This document shows, in pieces, positions 33,884 to 44,696 of a stretch of 64,000 nt of DNA (within the stretch, counting starts at the first letter, position 1; each line of letters begins with the position of its first letter). The notes beneath the pieces are model-generated. The model saw only the letters and a program-made list of their open reading frames with translations, had not been told where the DNA came from and searched no databases. This stretch comes from Notolepis coatsorum (Eukaryota > Chordata > Actinopteri > Aulopiformes > Paralepididae). Location: positions 70,645,548 to 70,709,547 of the forward strand of contig OZ020586.1 of the NCBI GenBank assembly GCA_963971535.1, given 5' to 3'. The position numbers and the translations under genes are program-made.

Positions 33884-34288
33884 TGTAAGAGCCAAACCTT
33901 GAAGTCATATTTTGAATATATTTGTATTTTATATATTTAGTTATTGCATAGAAAACGAGCAGTAGTTAATTTGTGATGCTGTGGTATGCTATAAGCCATA
34001 TTTATAGTTTAGTTGCGAATTATTCTAAGAATTAACGTTACATGTACTTTAGATGTGTTACTGCGCATGTGTGAGTCTTTATATGCCGTGAACTTGTATT
34101 GCCTAGTTAGTAGTGAGACAGTGCCCATGCAGTTTGGAAGCACATCACTTTTTGACCGTAGTCCATGATCCTAGTTCGGTCTATATATCCTATGAAGAAT
34201 GATGTTGTACTTTGTGACTGCCCAAAGTAAAGAACCTTCAAAACGTATTCTCGAGTCTGTCAGTGTGTACATCATAATTGTGGATACA
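33884..34288 (+). mobile_element. 3' LTR of the decayed BEL/Pao element
   Basis: The segment runs from TGTAAGAGCC to GTGGATACA, giving TGTA/TACA short inverted ends. A TATA-like ctatatatcc lies at about 34180 and an aaagtaaagaacc tract at 34227 may serve polyadenylation. No partner LTR was found in the window, so the 5' end of the element has been lost. It is unrelated to the 1.2-kb LTR family at 54.8-60.9 kb. Confidence 0.65.
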
Positions 34289-34851
34289 GATTTGTATTAG
34301 CCATTGGACACGAGTCTGAAACCTTTTTGCTGCCTGCACTGAAAATGAAATGGTAAACGAAAGTCTAAAGAAATCCTGACATTACAGTGATCTTCATCTT
34401 TGCTAGCTCCTCAGGGGGAGTGGGAGGGGTTTTCCAGTATGGTGTACTGTCCAGTATACTGGACAGACAGGCAGGCAGGCGTGATGTGGATATTTATAAA
34501 TCTGCTGATATAGTTAAACATTAAACTACAGCTTGTATGATGGACATATACGTGGTCGTGGTCATTCGCTGTTCTACCAAGGCCACCAGGGAGCTGTTGG
34601 ATGTGGATGTGTGTGTGTGTGTAAGAGAGATCCATCATCCGCTGACACAGGAACATAACGACACAATGTCACCTGTCTGCATCACTGGTACAGAGAAGCA
34701 TGGGCCTGGCGCACGCACAGTGTCAGCACTGCGATGGTAGTCTGTAGTAGACTCGTCTCTGGAGGAGGTCAGCAACACATTTACATTTCATATTCTTCAT
34801 GTCGAGCGATCTACTCTGAACCTGAAGATTAACCTAAATCATATTCCGTTT
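34289..34851. other. No feature recognised
   Basis: No gene or known element was seen. There is a short palindromic stretch ccagtatactgg at 34450-34463 and a short (GT)n at about 34608-34622. Confidence 0.4.
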
Positions 34852-34859
34852 GTTTTAAA

Positions 34860-35628
34860 TAGGGATGATCCGATATTGATATCGGCCCCGATATGACTAA
34901 AATAGCTAGATTGGGTATCGGAGACAATTATTATTATTTTTTTTTTTTGTATCAAGTTGCTCGTTTACTTGACTTGTGTGAATTGTGATTTAACTTAGCC
35001 TATATATTTATTTATTTGTCAGTTTTAGATGCTACAGTATTTTATATTGGAATTTTTTATTCCCATTTGCACTAAATGTTTACAAAGAATTTTGATTCGT
35101 TTATTTTTTATGTTTTGTTCAAGTTGCTGGTGCATTATTTTAATAATAAATAACAATTCAGTACATTTATATGTAACGGTTGTGACGTCACCTTAAACTT
35201 CGATGCCCCGAGTGAGAGTCAAACCCCGATCTCACACACCGCGGGCAGCAACAAAGACCGCTATACCAAGAGGTGAACTCACTTCTAAGTAATGGGTTTA
35301 TGCGTCTTTTGAGGATGTGAGAGTGAGTTTAACCCATAGCACCGCTACTCACCCCAGCCCTTCTTGACGGCGCTTCACGATACCATCCGTTACATATATC
35401 TATGTGTTAATTTGTTATTTTGTTTCACTAAGTTAGGAAAGTAATGTTTTAAGTCAAGCCTGATGTTGCCTTGCACAAAATAATGATCCCAGTCTCTTCC
35501 ACACAGTGAGGCATAGTTTATTAATTGAACAATGGGTATCGGATCGGTACTCGGTATCGGCCGATACCCAAAGCCCAGGTATCAGTATCGGGAGTCGGGA
35601 CTGAAGAAGTCAGATCGGTGCATCCCTA
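34860..35628. mobile_element. hAT element, TAGGGATG type, with nested mini-element
   Basis: Ends are TAGGGATGATCCGATATTGA and, on the other strand, TAGGGATGCACCGATCTGAC. The 8-bp duplication GTTTTAAA (34852-34859 and 35629-35636) is exact. The interior is AT-rich without transposase, and is interrupted by the 223-bp element at 35172-35394. Confidence 0.88.
35172..35394. mobile_element. 223-bp element with TGTAACGG ends and a tRNA-like promoter
   Basis: Ends are TGTAACGG and CCGTTACA. The 4-bp TATA flanks it on both sides (35168-35171 and 35395-35398). On the minus strand, TGGTATAGCGG resembles a tRNA A box, and GGGGTTTGACTCTC lies where a B box would be. It could be a MITE, or a tiny solo LTR (TRIM type) since it runs TG...CA. 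Coding capacity is nil. Confidence 0.55.
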
Positions 35629-35873
35629 GTTTTAAACCTATAGCATAATTCTGATCATTTTAAACTGAAATCATAATTATGTTTATTTTTAAACCTACAG
35701 CATAATTCTGTTTATTTTTAAACCTCAGATGGTGCCATTTCTTAACAAAAACGGATGAATTGGTCCATGAATGAATGAACAAGCTGTAGTTTTCGGGCTG
35801 CAATTCAACGCAGCAGGGAAGCCAACAGGCAAGGAATGTTACCAACACTGAATATGTGTACATACATATATAC

Positions 35874-36669
35874 TAGGGCTGTCAGTTTATCGCGTTAATT
35901 AATTACACAGCAAATAAATAAAAATTAACTCAAAATTAATTACAAAAAAAGTTTTTTTTTTTTTTTTTTTAATAATAATATTTTTTTGTATCATTCATTC
36001 CACAAGCATGTAGAATACACATTTACAGATTTTTTTTTAATATGGTCATTTGCATGTTCTTGGTATCTGATTCTAGGGACATCTATGAATCTCAGGGAAT
36101 GTATTCCCAGTGTCAGAAATACTGTGGGCTAGATCCACAAAGAATGGATTGCACGGTGCAAGTTGCACCCTTACTTACAATTCATTATGAATTGAAAATG
36201 GGGGACCCTGATGTAAACAAGACGAAAGTCTTTCTCTGGTCTGCATTCCCTTAACAATTGTGTGTATTGAGCCGTACTGTATTGTACCCATTCTGCAATC
36301 TGTTAATAACATTTTCATTCAATCAATCAATCTGCGCGGTGATTGATTGAATGAACATTTTATTTTGAGTAAATTGTAATGAACCAAATGAGAATATCAA
36401 TAAATATTTTTTTTATCTTTGACTGTGAATAACACCATGCTCAAATTGACCAGACCTGAAAAATCTAAGCAAATTAATAGATGGAAGATGATTAAACAGA
36501 AGGTTTTGTAGATACAGTACTGAATTCTGCCATCCGGACACATGCAATTTGAAATATGATTATAGAATATAGAATATGAGGCATAAAATGGTAATGCGAT
36601 TAATTAGATTAATTAATTACAAATCCTGTAATTAATTAGATTAATTTTTTTAATCGCCTGACAGCACTA
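35874..36669. mobile_element. hAT MITE carrying a LINE 3' tail, copy 2
   Basis: It has the same ends and interior as 807-1630. The 8-bp duplication is ATATATAC (35866-35873 and 36670-36677). The captured LINE tail lies at about 36186-36330. The two copies are close to identical over long stretches, such as the segment from agggaatgtattcccagtgt onwards. Confidence 0.9.
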
Positions 36670-36699
36670 ATATATACATGTGTGTATAAATATAAACTG

Positions 36700-36913
36700 T
36701 GACCAATTCTATGTTTTGAAGCAGCAATGCAGAAATAGATATTCTTTTTTGCAATTGATTTATTTGAATGTGTCCAAATCTCATTCTTGAAACAATAACT
36801 TCTTCCCTCGTACCTCTGCCCACATCTCTCATTTTCCCTACTGCCCGCTGGACATTATAAAAATGCCTACCTTTATTTCCTCTATCCCAATCCTCCTGCC
36901 ACTTCTTTTTCAT
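36700..36913 (-). mobile_element. LINE C-terminal coding fragment (I/Nimb-like?)
   Basis: The minus-strand frame reads WQEDWDRGNKGRHFYNVQR, then TREEVIVSRMRFGHIQIN. This W...W..G-R.....R-E-E....R-hydrophobic-R-h-GH pattern is typical of the C-terminal region of several RNase H-bearing non-LTR retrotransposons. The clade is an inference. The fragment ends beside the hAT MITE. Confidence 0.55.
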
Positions 36914-37690
36914 TTCACATTTAATTATGCTACCGGAAAAGTGGGGTTGTTCCCGGAGAGCTCACTCTTGGCAGTGGTTTCTCAGTGTATAATGTATGGT
37001 GCTCTCCCTCAACATGCGAGTAGGGTGAGACAACACCATTCTTTAGTCCAAATAATACCCTAATTTATACTATATTATTGTCATTCGTTTAATGTAAAGT
37101 CAGTCTTACATTGGCACTGCTTTAACGTTGCATTTACCCATAATCCATTTCTGTATTAGACGTGCCAGTATAACTTTTGTAATATGAATGAAGAGCAAAT
37201 GTATAAAGTTAATCAATACACAATGAAAAAATATCTTTATCTATATCACATGTCAAAACTACTTTAATAAAAGAAGATTTCCGTTTTTCATTTCTACTCA
37301 TTCATCCAAAATAAGACAGCAATTCTACTTCTGCATGCACCGGGAGAATTGAGCTCATAGCACAGATTTGGAGTTGATGCACATTGCTGTTATTAGGAAA
37401 TGTTGCACATGGTGGAAATAATGGAAATTAACATTTCTAACATTAACATTATAATAATAATAATTTAGGACCTGCTCAGAGGTCATCAATTGGCACACAT
37501 GCGATGCATGCATGCAATTCGTATCTGCGATTAACCCATCCCGTCGTCCTTCCCCCCCAAGGGCAGCCGGGAGCAGACAGGCATCAACGTGAGCCGCGCC
37601 AGGGGACCAATCCAAGTGCTCCTGTCTGTCTTCGTCAAGGACGCCACAGCGTTAGCGATCTATTGTTGTGCATGTTTTTCCATTGGGTTT
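36914..37690. other. No feature recognised
   Basis: AT-rich sequence with no supported gene, repeat or TIR. Short frames without motifs are present. Confidence 0.4.
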
Positions 37691-37691
37691 A

Positions 37692-37873
37692 TCTTATCGG
37701 GGGGGGAAACCCTTGCGAGCACGGGGAGAACATGCAAACTCCACACAGAAAGGCCTGGGAGATACCCCACCTGGGTAACTGGCATCATGGAAACCTGGTC
37801 CCCAAGCGGGAATCGAACCCTGGACCTTCTTGCTGTGAGGCGACAGTGTTAACCACTACACCACCGTGCCGCA
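37692..37873 (-). mobile_element. tRNA-derived SINE, family C
   Basis: On the minus strand the head is GCGGCACGGTGGTGTAGTGG with an A box, followed by the B box GGGTTCGATTCCCGC and the segment tggagtttgcatgttctccc. This is a widespread vertebrate SINE type. The 3' part is truncated at about 37692. Confidence 0.75.
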
Positions 37874-37997
37874 CATACATTTAGTGTATGTTTAAAGTTG
37901 ATACATTGAGGCATGGTAGAATTTCACTTTATATTACAGCAGTATCCGTTTTTAACATTACAATTAGTGTCCGACACTATAGACACATGTTAAAAGT

Positions 37998-38180
37998 CAA
38001 AGTCAACTTTGTCATTTTCCAATTTGTGCAAGACATACAGAAAAATTCAATTACGTGCCCCCCTTCCTACAGTGTATATAGAAAGAGACAATAAACACAA
38101 AAGTAGCATAGGACACAATATACAACACACAGGACTATGTACAATATAAACAGTGCCTACAATTAAATTAATTAATGAAT
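37998..38180 (-). mobile_element. LINE 3'UTR tail
   Basis: The segment tcaaagtcaactttgtcatt, then cagtgtatatagaaagagac and caatatacaacacacagg, resembles 3'UTRs of L2-type fish LINEs in minus orientation. No coding sequence remains. Confidence 0.45.
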
Positions 38181-38766
38181 TAAATAAGAGGTAAAAGAGA
38201 ACTTAGTTCAAGTTCAAGTTCTAGTAGTAGTGTAAATATTCTTTAATTTGTGTCAATGTTATAAAAATCCTATTGTATTCAACAAATTAATTATGATACA
38301 CCACAATGTGCCCTTTCTATCTATGGCCTTGCGATTCCACGGCTGCGCAGTGCAGACAATATATATATATTATATATATAATATATACATACGAGGGGGA
38401 GGAGACTACATTGGGAGGGGGGGGGGGGGGAGGGGGCAGGGCGAAATATCCAGTTTTTTTCAAATCACAATGTTGACAGCTATGCTCTAGTCTAGGCTAC
38501 ACCCAGCAGGGACCTCCAATACGGTAAAACAAACCAACCCCAGTAACCTGGTGGTAAAGAAACACTGCGGTGCCGATGTCACACCTCACAAGGTGCCTGC
38601 TGCGTGTGTGAGAGTGACTGGGAGGAAATGAGGGATAAACACAGTAGCACCTTCCACTTCTCACCTTTTTACCTTCCGCCTGACACACACCCCTACCTCC
38701 TGACATGCACTGACTGACACACAAACCTACTTCACACACAAAATAATCATTGGTAAATAACCAACT
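38181..38766. repeat. AT palindromic microsatellite and G-run; otherwise unassigned
   Basis: A (TA)n-type palindromic stretch lies at about 38361-38390 and a G-rich run at 38416-38432. The rest shows no gene. Confidence 0.4.
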
Positions 38767-38770
38767 TTAA

Positions 38771-39716
38771 CACTTTAACTGCCGAAGGTTAAATTCATGA
38801 TATACCATCCCTTGCCAGCTCTATTTGTCTATGGAGAAGTTCCCCTTCTTTGCAGGGCTATAACTTTTTAAATTCTATTGCTAGATTGCCATTATTAGGG
38901 CCCATTCAATGTCCTATATGTATTGTTCAGGGTGTATGAACGTTAAACTTTTTCATTCACATATTCATACTAAAATATGATCTAAAGTATAAGTATGTTT
39001 TCATCTCTTTCTGCAGCTTTCTCCAGAACGTGATTTATAGCCCCAAATGCATTATATTGATGATCAAATACAGTTTGGTAGCGATCGGTGCCAGATGAAA
39101 AATTTCAAATGGACGTGCTTCTAGAAGTTTCTACGTATCATCTGATGATGACCGGATGGGCGGGGGATCGTTTATAATTCCGTGGGCAACGTTATACCAT
39201 TCATCTAATGTGGGTCAAATGTTCATCATAGCAGTTAGTGTCGAACACGGTAATACTACACGCTAAAACTCACCCCAGTCTCCGCGGGCCGTTGGGCGAT
39301 CAGCGTGGGGTAGACAGTTTTCCATTATGGGATGTCGAAATACCCGGTCCATTTCCAGGTTGTATAATAGTATATACGTCCAAATAACGTTGTTTATTGA
39401 GTTAGGGCGAGCGATCTATTATCGAGTGTTTCAAGATGGAGTCGCGGGAGCTATAGAGAGTGGCCGGAAGTAATATGGGTGATCACCACTTCATCCACAT
39501 GACTTCCTGTTTGGCGCTTCTGCCGATCGGCCACCAGATGGCGCTCTTGAACCGCTAGAGGGTTGAGAGGAGGCCAGCACTGTGTCTCAGGGCTGCGGAG
39601 GAAAAATATGATTTCGATCACAGATTTTTGAAATATTGATATTAAAGACGAGTTAGGTCCTCTGCAACTTTAGCATGGCTAGGAAAGACGCCTAAACACG
39701 TTTTCGGCACTTAGTG
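38771..39716. mobile_element. TTAA-flanked non-autonomous element, copy 3
   Basis: TTAA flanks both sides (38767-38770 and 39717-39720). Ends are CACTTTAACTGCCGAAGG and, on the other strand, CACTAAGTGCCGAAAACG. The interior shares segments with 3177-4014 in reverse orientation, including ttctttgcagggctataact and cgggggatcgtttataattc. Length is 946 bp. No transposase is visible. Confidence 0.8.
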
Positions 39717-39833
39717 TTAAGCATTGATCACAAAAGCATTCTATATTAAGCCCACACCAATCTGGTTGTTAATTCAGTTTTTCAATATTCAATAAAAAAC
39801 ATGCGGGTGCAGATAATGCACTGAAAAAAGGTA

Positions 39834-39921
39834 CCGTTGGGTACTGGTTCAAATGTGAACGGTACCGAACCCTATATCAGACAGATATGAGATACCAGTA
39901 TCGCCATCGGTGCATCCCTAA
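39834..39921. mobile_element. hAT right-end fragment
   Basis: It ends ccagtatcgccatcggtgca followed by tcccta, the inverted form of a TAGGGATGCACCGAT end. The other end of the element is missing. Confidence 0.5.
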
Positions 39922-41215
39922 TGGCAAAGGTAAACAGCCTCTAGGGATTTCAGTGGCAAAAACAACCACTTTTTCTGTAAAGGGTTTTATGAAGACAGCA
40001 CCAGATTCGGATTGAGTGTGAAATGCATGGGTGCAACTGCATGTCACAAGACCGTATTATCAGTTCACACTCCCCCTCATGTGTTGGAAGTTTCACAATA
40101 TAACCAAAGTGTTAACTACATCTGTAGCCTCCCGTCACTTCCTCTATGAAACACAATGCCATCTCCTCGTGGTAGATAAGATGTGCCTTCACTTCTACCT
40201 CTCAGTATAAAACTACAACACTGTCACTAAGATTTGACCAGAATCCATTATCCCTATTAATACCTTGTCATTTACTTTAGCGTGCAATCTTTTTGTTTTG
40301 TTGCTGCGACCAGCAGCTCTATATAGCTGGCTCTGTCGGTCGGTCGTGTGTGTTAAAAGTATTGCAGCTGCGAATTTGCTCTAGTTTCCATGCATTTCTA
40401 TTCTCCATTACTGTGTGTATATTCTGTAGTGTGACTTAATATTTATGATCCTCTGCGTTTGCACATTACCTCCAGCAGTTGCTTACTTGCTTGTATAAAA
40501 AGGTCCATATAAGGCCTGCCTTTTAGAGTCAGACCTGAGCGTGGTGGAGGTGGACCGACCGACACAGACAGGCTAAAACAAGGCACTGGGTGAATCTCCC
40601 CAGTACTAAAACTGTCTGATGCCAGGCCAAGATTCTCAAAAGGCATACAAATATAATTACCTTTGCAACTTTACTTGCATGCAGGAGAATCTTACTGCAA
40701 TGGAAATCAAAACAGTAAACACCCACCAAAAGCTTCGGTATGGTTGAGCGATCTTATGCAATTCATTCATCTAGAGAAGATTATATACTCACTTAGGGGG
40801 TCTAAAGACATATTTCTGTCCGTCTGGGGTCCTGTCCTGAACCATGTTGGAGGACTTGTAACTTTAACGGATAACCTAGTTGTTTGATGGTTGTTGTAGT
40901 TTCGTATGCAGCCTTAAGCATTAACGTTCACCATGTTGATGAATGCAACCTAAATAATCCTTGACTTATGTTACAAGCTTGAATGTGGAAGTGGTGTATC
41001 TTTTTTATTGTTATATTTTTTTGTCTCAGTTTGTTTTTGTGTTATGGGGGGGGGGGGGGGGTAAATAAATTGTAAAATGGGAACCGATGTGAAATACACT
41101 TGTTAGTATTCCCAAATAAAATACATTAAAAATATATATATTTAACTGATGCCAGGATTCACATGTAGTATAGGCCTACCATATCAGAAAGCAAAGTCCT
41201 TTTATCATTTAGAAA
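39922..41215. other. No feature recognised
   Basis: Unique-looking sequence without supported gene or element, apart from a poly-G run at about 41045-41060. Confidence 0.4.
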
Positions 41216-41398
41216 TCAAAGTAACACAGTTCCCTCCATGTATTTGTACATAGAATGAACAGGTGCCATCTCTGCATCCTCCTGACTGAGTAGTACATTC
41301 AAATCTCCTGAGAGATGTTTTGTCCAGTATGGTCTGTGCAAACTGGTATTGATCTGGTTGAAACGCCTGCTACTTTCCCTGAGATAGTGGTCCTGCAG
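41216..41398 (-). pseudogene. Fossil of the L1/Tx1 ORF2 C-terminus
   Basis: The minus-strand frame reads FNQINTSLHRPYWT and then LLSQEDAEMAPVHSMY. This parallels the ORF2 C-terminus of the two LINEs in this window (QINxxxIHRxYLTP, then LCSQ...HMYW). The first cysteine and last cysteine of the zinc motif are lost. A splice-acceptor-like tgtgtgttctgcag precedes it at 41393-41410, so it could be mistaken for a host exon. Confidence 0.5.
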
Positions 41399-42166
41399 AA
41401 CACACACACACACACTAACGTGTCTCTCCACGGTCGGTAACGTTGACTTACAGAAGGCTGTCACTTGGAGGCTACATTCCAAAAACAAGTCACTCTGACC
41501 ACATTGCGACCAATTAAGCACTTGAAGATGAAGGAGAGCGAAAACACTTATAGGGACTCTCTGGAAAAAAACATGTTATCTTATAAACCCGCTCCAACTT
41601 GACCTCACGCCCCGCATTAACCGCGGATGAGAGACCACGTTTTCACCACAGCTGTGTTGTTGTTGACTTCAGCTCATCACAACATGACACGAAGTCAGCC
41701 AGCTGTTTTGTCACCTTAAAATAACTAACTAGCCACTAATGTCTTTATAGTAACTTAATGTACCACACTCTGTAAGGCTTGTAAACTTTCTAAATGCTTT
41801 CTGAACTGGCTCCAAATAAAATTTCACAGCCACCGGCAATGAGATACCTGCTCACTGCGTATTCCCATAAATACATTTGTGAATATTACAGGACAAACAA
41901 TAGAATTCGGGAGACCCATACACCACACATGTCTTTAGATCTCTGAAGATAATTCGATGGGTCTTGTTTCCCCATAATAAAAAACGGCAGTTTGTATAGA
42001 TCTAGCTTGATAGAAGCAGCTTTGATACAAATAGAAATCAACTGTACCACACTTTGAACATTTATAATTATAATGGCTTAAAGTTCTGGTTTCCAGAAAA
42101 GCGCACAACATAAAAAGTTGTTGTCATGGGGCTGCATTTAGAGTAGCATCATGTCAACAAACTAAC

Positions 42167-42344
42167 CTGTCAAGTGTGGAAACGCAGAGTACAGTCCCGT
42201 GTTGTAGCTCAACTCTCCGACGTGGGAGTTGATGAAAATCACATCTTTGGTCGGAGAGGAGGAGAGCGGACTGTCGGGTTTAGAGGAATACCCTTCGCTG
42301 CTGCTGACTGACCACTTCCTCGTAAACGACAGAAAAGATGCCAT
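42167..42344 (-). CDS. Candidate first coding exon of an unidentified host gene
   Basis: I do not recognise the protein. The frame opens with a good start context (aaaccATGGc) at 42344 and encodes 59 residues: MASFLSFTRKW, then a serine/proline-rich stretch, then DVIFINSHVGELSYNTGLYS. It ends at a splice-donor-like CAG|GTTAGT (intron start 42166), in phase 1. Upstream sequence (42345-42500) is non-repetitive, as expected for a 5'UTR. No repeat match was seen. No downstream exon could be joined in phase: the frame at 41216-41398 needs phase 0 and looks like a LINE fossil. The next exon may lie outside the window. Confidence 0.35.
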
Positions 42345-42693
42345 GGTTTTTTGGTAATTATTAAGAAAAAGTGGAATTAAAGTTTAAGTCCAACGTGTCG
42401 GGTTCGCCCTCTTCTGCAGACGCGATACAGAAGTCACAGATAACCGGAAAGTAATCTAATCTAGATTATCTAACTCTGCTTCAATTGAGCGGCAGCCGCG
42501 TCCCCTCGTCCTGTTTCACTGACAGTGCAAACTCACTGGTTCATCGACAGCCTATTCAAACCAAACCAAACCAAATCAGTGCCATGCAAATCACCTGGCA
42601 AGAGAGGATTGTGGGAGTAGTAGTTTGCAGAATGATTTATAATATAGCAGCAACAGGCCTAACGATAAAATGCATCATTCATGATGAATCTGC

Positions 42694-42752
42694 ATTAATT
42701 CATTCATTCATTCATTCATTCATTCATTCATTCATTCATTCATTCATTCATG
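42694..42752. repeat. (ATTC)n microsatellite
   Basis: About 14 tandem copies of attc. No LINE tail is visible on either side. Confidence 0.9.
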
Positions 42753-43499
42753 CCTTAGTAAGGAAGTAGGCTACAGTAGATACGATAGATAGAAATGCAA
42801 GATTGTCAAAACATTTTCCTGCTGTTAGTCTTCCTGTATCTGTATCAGATGTTGTAAGCAGACACCCAGGGAGATTCAAATTGTAGTGTGGCCTTCTCCT
42901 CGCTTTTAGCTAGACGTTTAATATTGCTGAAGTGGAAGCATGTCTCCCCCCACCTACTATACACAGCAGCTGGGTTACAAGACTCCTACATGCTCTAAAA
43001 CCAGGAAAAACAAGGTTCTCATTGAAAGGATCTTTAGCCAAATTTGAGAAAACTGGGAAACCCTTTATCAGCTACAGTATGATGGGTGTCGGTGTGTGAA
43101 AAATGTAAATAAACCAATCATTATCTTAAAAAAATATAGATAAGGATAGAGAGGCAGATAGACAGACAGAGAAATGGTAGTAGTTAAAGGGACACCTCAC
43201 CCTAAAATAGAATTTACATGTTATTTCTATAATAGCAGGAATCGGGTCGGGTGAACAGACAAAGGTTCTTGTGGAAACGTGTGGTCCACGAGGAGCCACG
43301 TCTCTGATGGACAGGAGGTTTGATGATTGAAAGTTTGGCCTGAGGGTGGCACTAGAGGAAAGGTCACAGGGTCACCAAAATCAATAGGCTTCTTCTCCCT
43401 TTTCCTCTGCACCGCAGGTTTGAAGATTCAAATTCCAGTTATCAAGTTCACACCAGGACCTGTGGTGAATAATATCCAGACTGGTTTCTGAGATATAAT
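42753..43499. other. No feature recognised
   Basis: No supported gene or element. A short gacagacagaga stretch lies at about 43150-43172. Confidence 0.4.
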
Positions 43500-43800
43500 G
43501 GGATGATATATAGATATGAGACAATATATAGATATAATAGATGTGAGATTATATATAGATAATAATGAGATGACATATAGATATAATGAGATAATATATA
43601 GATATAATAGATATAATGAGATTATATATTGATATAATAAATATAATGATATGTTATATATATAATGAGATGATATATAGATATAATGAGATCATAAGTA
43701 GATATAATGATATTATATATATATTATAGATGTAATGAGATGATATAGATATAATGAGATGTTATATAAATATAATGAGATGTTATATAGATATATTATA
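43500..43800. repeat. AT-rich tandem repeat
   Basis: Degenerate units of about 20 bp (agatataatgagatgatata) are repeated roughly 14 times. It abuts the LINE fragment that follows. Confidence 0.75.
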
Positions 43801-44690
43801 AGGTGCCTAAGGAAGTTCAACGTGAGTCAGAAGATCCTTAAGAACTTCTACTCATGCACAATAGAGAGCATCCTGACCGGCAACATCACCTCCTGGTTTG
43901 GGAATAGCACTGCCCAAGACCATAGCAGACTGCAAAGAGTGGCCCGTTCAGCCGAACGCACAATTGGAGGTGGGCTTTCCACTCTCCAAGACATTTACAA
44001 CAACAAGTGTTGTAAGAATAAGGCCAAGAGAATAATAAAAGACTCTAGCCACCCAAACAACTGCCTCTTTGAACTGCTGCAGTCAGGCAAGCGATACCGG
44101 AGTCTCATGGCAAGCAAAGAGAGACTCAGAAAGAGCTTCTATCCCCAGGCCATCAGGATGCTCAATGACAATTAACACTATGTAACAAACCATCAAACAC
44201 ACCCACACATACACACCCACTTTAAATGGACAACTCACTGTAGCACCCACTTTACACACTTTAGACACTAACACACTTTATATTTATATATTATATTGGC
44301 AACTCATTGCACATAGCAAGCCTTGCACCTTACCTACCTTACCACAAGGTGGCACCACAAGCTACCTCATCCCATTTACCCATTTACCTCATCCCATTTA
44401 TATTGTATTGAAAATACTCTGCATTGTATATTGCACCACAAGCTACCTCATCCCATTTACCTCATCCCATTTATATTGTATTGTAACTACTCTGCAATGT
44501 ATATTGAAATTTTTTGTCTTGTTTACACTTGTTTAAGTACTTGATTTTCTATTTTATACTTATTATACTTTTTATCATTATCTATTTTGACCTAGCACAC
44601 TCTCAGGAGCAAAACAGAAAAAAGCATTTCATACAAAAGTATCCTGTATTTCTGTATGACAACTAATAAAGAAACTTGATATTATATATA
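43795..44690 (+). mobile_element. L2/CR1-like LINE, 3' end with ORF tail
   Basis: The frame to 44175 is the C-terminus of a non-LTR reverse-transcriptase protein: FYSCTIESILTGNITSW, LQRVARSAERTIGG and SFYPQAIRMLNDN are family-typical. A 3'UTR of about 510 bp follows, with a duplicated segment cacaagctacctcatcccat and the end gacaactaataaagaaactt. That tail matches, inverted, the fragments at 10921 and 19797. The element is 5' truncated. Confidence 0.75.
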
Positions 44691-44696
44691 AAACAG

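Larger units (their letters stand above)
20740..34288 (+). mobile_element. Decayed BEL/Pao LTR retrotransposon, 5' truncated, with nested insertions
   Basis: Pieces of one plus-strand polyprotein lie in order: Gag zinc knuckles and protease (20768-21373), reverse transcriptase (21340-22653, 24240-24294), RNase H region (31616-32150), linker (32150-32650), integrase (32679-33470) and the C-terminal domain (33475-33675). A 3' LTR follows (33884-34288). No 5' LTR or N-terminal Gag was found upstream. It is opened by a Harbinger-like element (22654-24239) and a hAT element (24303-31607). Several frameshifts make it inactive. Confidence 0.85.

Noticed and set aside
41216-41521. Spliced host exon after the CA tract
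   Set aside because: The residues line up with the C-terminus of the L1/Tx1 ORF2 proteins, and the phase does not fit the candidate exon at 42167-42344.
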